A DNA stretch of 16,482 nt from Fidelibacterota bacterium UBA7303 (GTDB lineage Bacteria > Fidelibacterota > Marinisomatia > Marinisomatales > UBA1611). Under the pieces are notes generated by a model that saw only the letters and a list, made by a program, of their open reading frames with translations, did no database searches and had not been told where the DNA came from. Location of the stretch: assembly GCA_002471805.1 (NCBI GenBank), contig DKQR01000159.1:1-16482 (forward strand), written 5' to 3'. The translations under genes were made by a program, and so were the position numbers. Shown here piece by piece: positions 14,793 through 16,482 of this stretch (position 1 is its first letter; the number at the start of each line of letters is the position of its first letter).

Positions 14793-16325
14793 CTATCTAT
14801 TAATTCTTTTTAATTCAACCCAATGAGTTAATGCATTACGTACACGTTTTTCTGGTACAGGTACTGCGATCAAAGATCCGTTAAGTTTACTTTGGCGGAA
14901 CTTAACATCAAGCCTCAACTTATATTTGACGCGATTAATATCATCTGTACCAAGATCACCATGAAATTCACCATTAAGAAAATTATTTTTAAAACTTATT
15001 TCATTTAAAACAGACCAAGGCTGCTCATCAATGCGGATAAATGCATAGCCTGATTTATCAATCATTAAATTTACTTTTCTTTCCCCATTATAGGTTTCTA
15101 CTGCACCAGACCATGTACCGTAAAGTTTCTTTTCTTTAATGATAAGAGGGCCTATTCCTTCATCTTTTTTCCCCTCAGAATTTGTAGTGATTTCACTAGG
15201 AGGTTCAAAGAGCTGTGGCAATAAAAGCTCCACAATTTTATTTTCTAGTTCCGTTACTAATGACGTACTTTTATTACACAGAATCACAATGGCAATATCT
15301 TGATCAGGCAATAGAATTAACTGGGTACGTACACCACCCATACCGCCACCATGTCCTACAATTTTCAATCCTTTATTGTTTGTCCTAACAGACCAACCTA
15401 GGCCATAACCAAATTCTTTTCTTGGGATATTACCTTTAGGTCGAGCATAACTTTCCTCAGCCATAAGATCTATAGATTTAGTGGTAATAATCTGACGTTG
15501 TTCTGGAAGTCTATTTTTCAAATGAAACATTCCAAACCGAACAAGATCATGCGCACTTGCAAAAACTGCCGATGCACCTGGATGATCAAAATCATAGAAT
15601 GGAATGGGCTCACCTTCAGGATTATACCTAACAGCTGCATGTTTCTCGAGGTTTGGACCAATATTTACGGTAGTATGATTAAGCCCTAAGGGTAAGAATA
15701 CTTCATTTCGCATAAAATCAGAATAAGATCGACCAGAAGTTCTCTCAATGATATAATCTAAGATTCCATAACCTAAGTTAGAATACTGCCATCGCTCCCC
15801 AGGTTTTGTAACAAGATTACCATATCTCATTATGGTTATATCCATAGGTGGTCTTGTATACGGTTCATCTGCATAAAAAAACTGGTAATGAAGTGGAAGT
15901 CCAGAACTATGATTCAACAAACGCCTAACCGTAGCACCTTTGGCATTAAATGAATGTCCATTTAGTTTAGCTAAGCCAAGGTAATTATTTGCTGGATCAT
16001 CTAGATCAATTAGTCCTCTTTCAGTAAGAACCATTATTCCCGTGGCCGTAATTGGTTTAGAAATCGAAGCTAATGAATACATTGTATGAGGCGTAGCTGG
16101 AATTTGGTTTTCACGATCAGCCATACCCCACGCTTCTTCCCAAATTATCTCCCCATTACGTGCTACTGCCACCGCCAAGGATGGAATATCTTTTTCTACC
16201 AAGGTTTTTTGAATAAAAGACTGAACTGTCCTTAGTTCAGCAGATGCTTGGGCTTCATTCTCAGCAAGTAGCGGGCAGGTAATTAAGACAAAAAAACCAA
16301 CAATACGATTACGTACTAACATCAT
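14793..16325 (-). CDS. Secreted serine beta-lactamase-fold hydrolase (class C / DD-peptidase-like)
   Basis: A 510-residue exported serine hydrolase of the beta-lactamase/DD-peptidase superfamily (PF00144 type). An N-terminal hydrophobic stretch (about residues 8-21) looks like a Sec signal. The three active-site motifs are intact: SxxK at S87-I-S-K90, YxN at Y181-S-N183, and an HxG-type third motif at H325-G-G. The family includes DD-carboxypeptidases, D-aminopeptidases, esterases and beta-lactamases, and the substrate cannot be told from sequence. After about residue 375 a C-terminal region of roughly 130 residues appears beta-rich, like the accessory barrels often attached to these enzymes. 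The start has a good AAGGAAG site. The stop is TAG at 14795-14793, in the same reading frame as the next gene and only 15 bases before that gene's proposed ATT start. It is more distant in sequence from the other two beta-lactamase-fold genes here than they are from each other. Confidence 0.9.
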   Translation of the reverse strand: MMLVRNRIVGFFVLITCPLLAENEAQASAELRTVQSFIQKTLVEKDIPSLAVAVARNGEIIWEEAWGMADRENQIPATPHTMYSLASISKPITATGIMVLTERGLIDLDDPANNYLGLAKLNGHSFNAKGATVRRLLNHSSGLPLHYQFFYADEPYTRPPMDITIMRYGNLVTKPGERWQYSNLGYGILDYIIERTSGRSYSDFMRNEVFLPLGLNHTTVNIGPNLEKHAAVRYNPEGEPIPFYDFDHPGASAVFASAHDLVRFGMFHLKNRLPEQRQIITTKSIDLMAEESYARPKGNIPRKEFGYGLGWSVRTNNKGLKIVGHGGGMGGVRTQLILLPDQDIAIVILCNKSTSLVTELENKIVELLLPQLFEPPSEITTNSEGKKDEGIGPLIIKEKKLYGTWSGAVETYNGERKVNLMIDKSGYAFIRIDEQPWSVLNEISFKNNFLNGEFHGDLGTDDINRVKYKLRLDVKFRQSKLNGSLIAVPVPEKRVRNALTHWVELKRINR

Positions 16326-16330
16326 AGTAT

Positions 16331-16337
16331 CTTCCTT
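16331..16337 (-). promoter_or_regulatory. Shine-Dalgarno AAGGAAG for the 510-residue hydrolase
   Basis: AAGGAAG lies 5 bases before the first ATG at 16325. A second ATG follows directly, so the start could be either codon; the first is better spaced. Confidence 0.7.
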
Positions 16338-16358
16338 AATTTATTTATTTTAATTCAA

Positions 16359-16482
16359 CTAATACCTCCAACTTTTCAGGTCAGCTCCGGAAGGTGCGGT
16401 CTTTTCCATCCGCTCTACAGCCTTGGGAATAAACATTTGATTATATCGAAGTCGGGATAAGGCGTTAGGTCGTGTCTGGTCA
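16359..16482 (-). CDS. C-terminal fragment of an unrecognised protein (runs off the right edge)
   Basis: One minus-strand frame stays open from the window edge for 40 codons and ends at a TAG (16361-16359). The end reads ...ERMEKTAPSGADLKSWRY. It is the longest open frame here. It lies 33 bases before the next gene on the same strand, as expected for a preceding operon member. The stretch has a higher GC share than the intergenic sequence that follows, which fits coding sequence. I do not recognise the family from this short tail, so no function is proposed. A competing frame is open for only about 21 codons. Confidence 0.5.
   Translation of the reverse strand, partial: DQTRPNALSRLRYNQMFIPKAVERMEKTAPSGADLKSWRY

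Overview
The window looks like a single, densely packed, minus-strand gene cluster from an AT-rich Gram-negative bacterium. Every gene is read right to left. The longest gap between genes is 58 bases, and several junctions overlap or touch. There is no tRNA, rRNA, CRISPR array, insertion sequence, or stretch over 300 bases without a gene, and I see no convincing internal promoter or terminator. Organism: the AT richness, lipoprotein and Sec signals, Shine-Dalgarno sites, and the mix of TolB-propeller amidohydrolases, CocE-type hydrolases and serine beta-lactamase-fold enzymes fit an uncultured marine-type lineage such as Ca. Marinimicrobia (Fidelibacterota) or a Bacteroidota/Gemmatimonadota relative. 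This is a low-confidence guess from gene style only.

Layout in order of transcription: a C-terminal fragment of an unrecognised protein at the right edge (stop at 16359); a secreted serine beta-lactamase-fold hydrolase (16325-14793); a second, lipoprotein-type beta-lactamase-fold hydrolase whose natural start seems to be ATT (14777-13386); an N-acyl-D-amino-acid deacylase (13332-11608); a 959-residue fusion of a beta-lactamase-fold hydrolase and a PAF-acetylhydrolase-like alpha/beta hydrolase (11597-8718); a 1103-residue TolB-propeller/amidohydrolase (8659-5348); a smaller amidohydrolase with an altered metal motif (5345-3906); a CocE/NonD-type X-Pro-peptidase-family hydrolase (3903-2068); an erythromycin-esterase-like protein with a C-terminal membrane anchor (2054-621); and the first 208 codons of an esterase-D-type hydrolase with an ATA start (624 to the left edge).

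Shared theme: all nine assignable proteins carry an N-terminal signal or lipoprotein peptide, and all are predicted hydrolases. No transporter, regulator or cytoplasmic enzyme is visible. Together they could form a periplasmic or surface set that breaks down peptides and esters, including D-residue or modified peptides: three DD-peptidase/D-aminopeptidase-like folds, a D-aminoacylase, two amidohydrolases and an X-Pro-family hydrolase. Detoxification of peptide, ester or lactone compounds is an alternative. Substrates cannot be read from sequence.

Most notable points: (1) two signal-peptide-bearing genes have no ATG, GTG or TTG where the signal begins, and both sit directly behind an upstream stop codon. 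One is preceded by a perfect A AAA AAA slip site and a strong Shine-Dalgarno. (2) A metal-binding HxH motif has become NxH. (3) Two different serine hydrolases are fused in one chain. (4) The D-aminoacylase lacks the classical metal-ligand cysteine.
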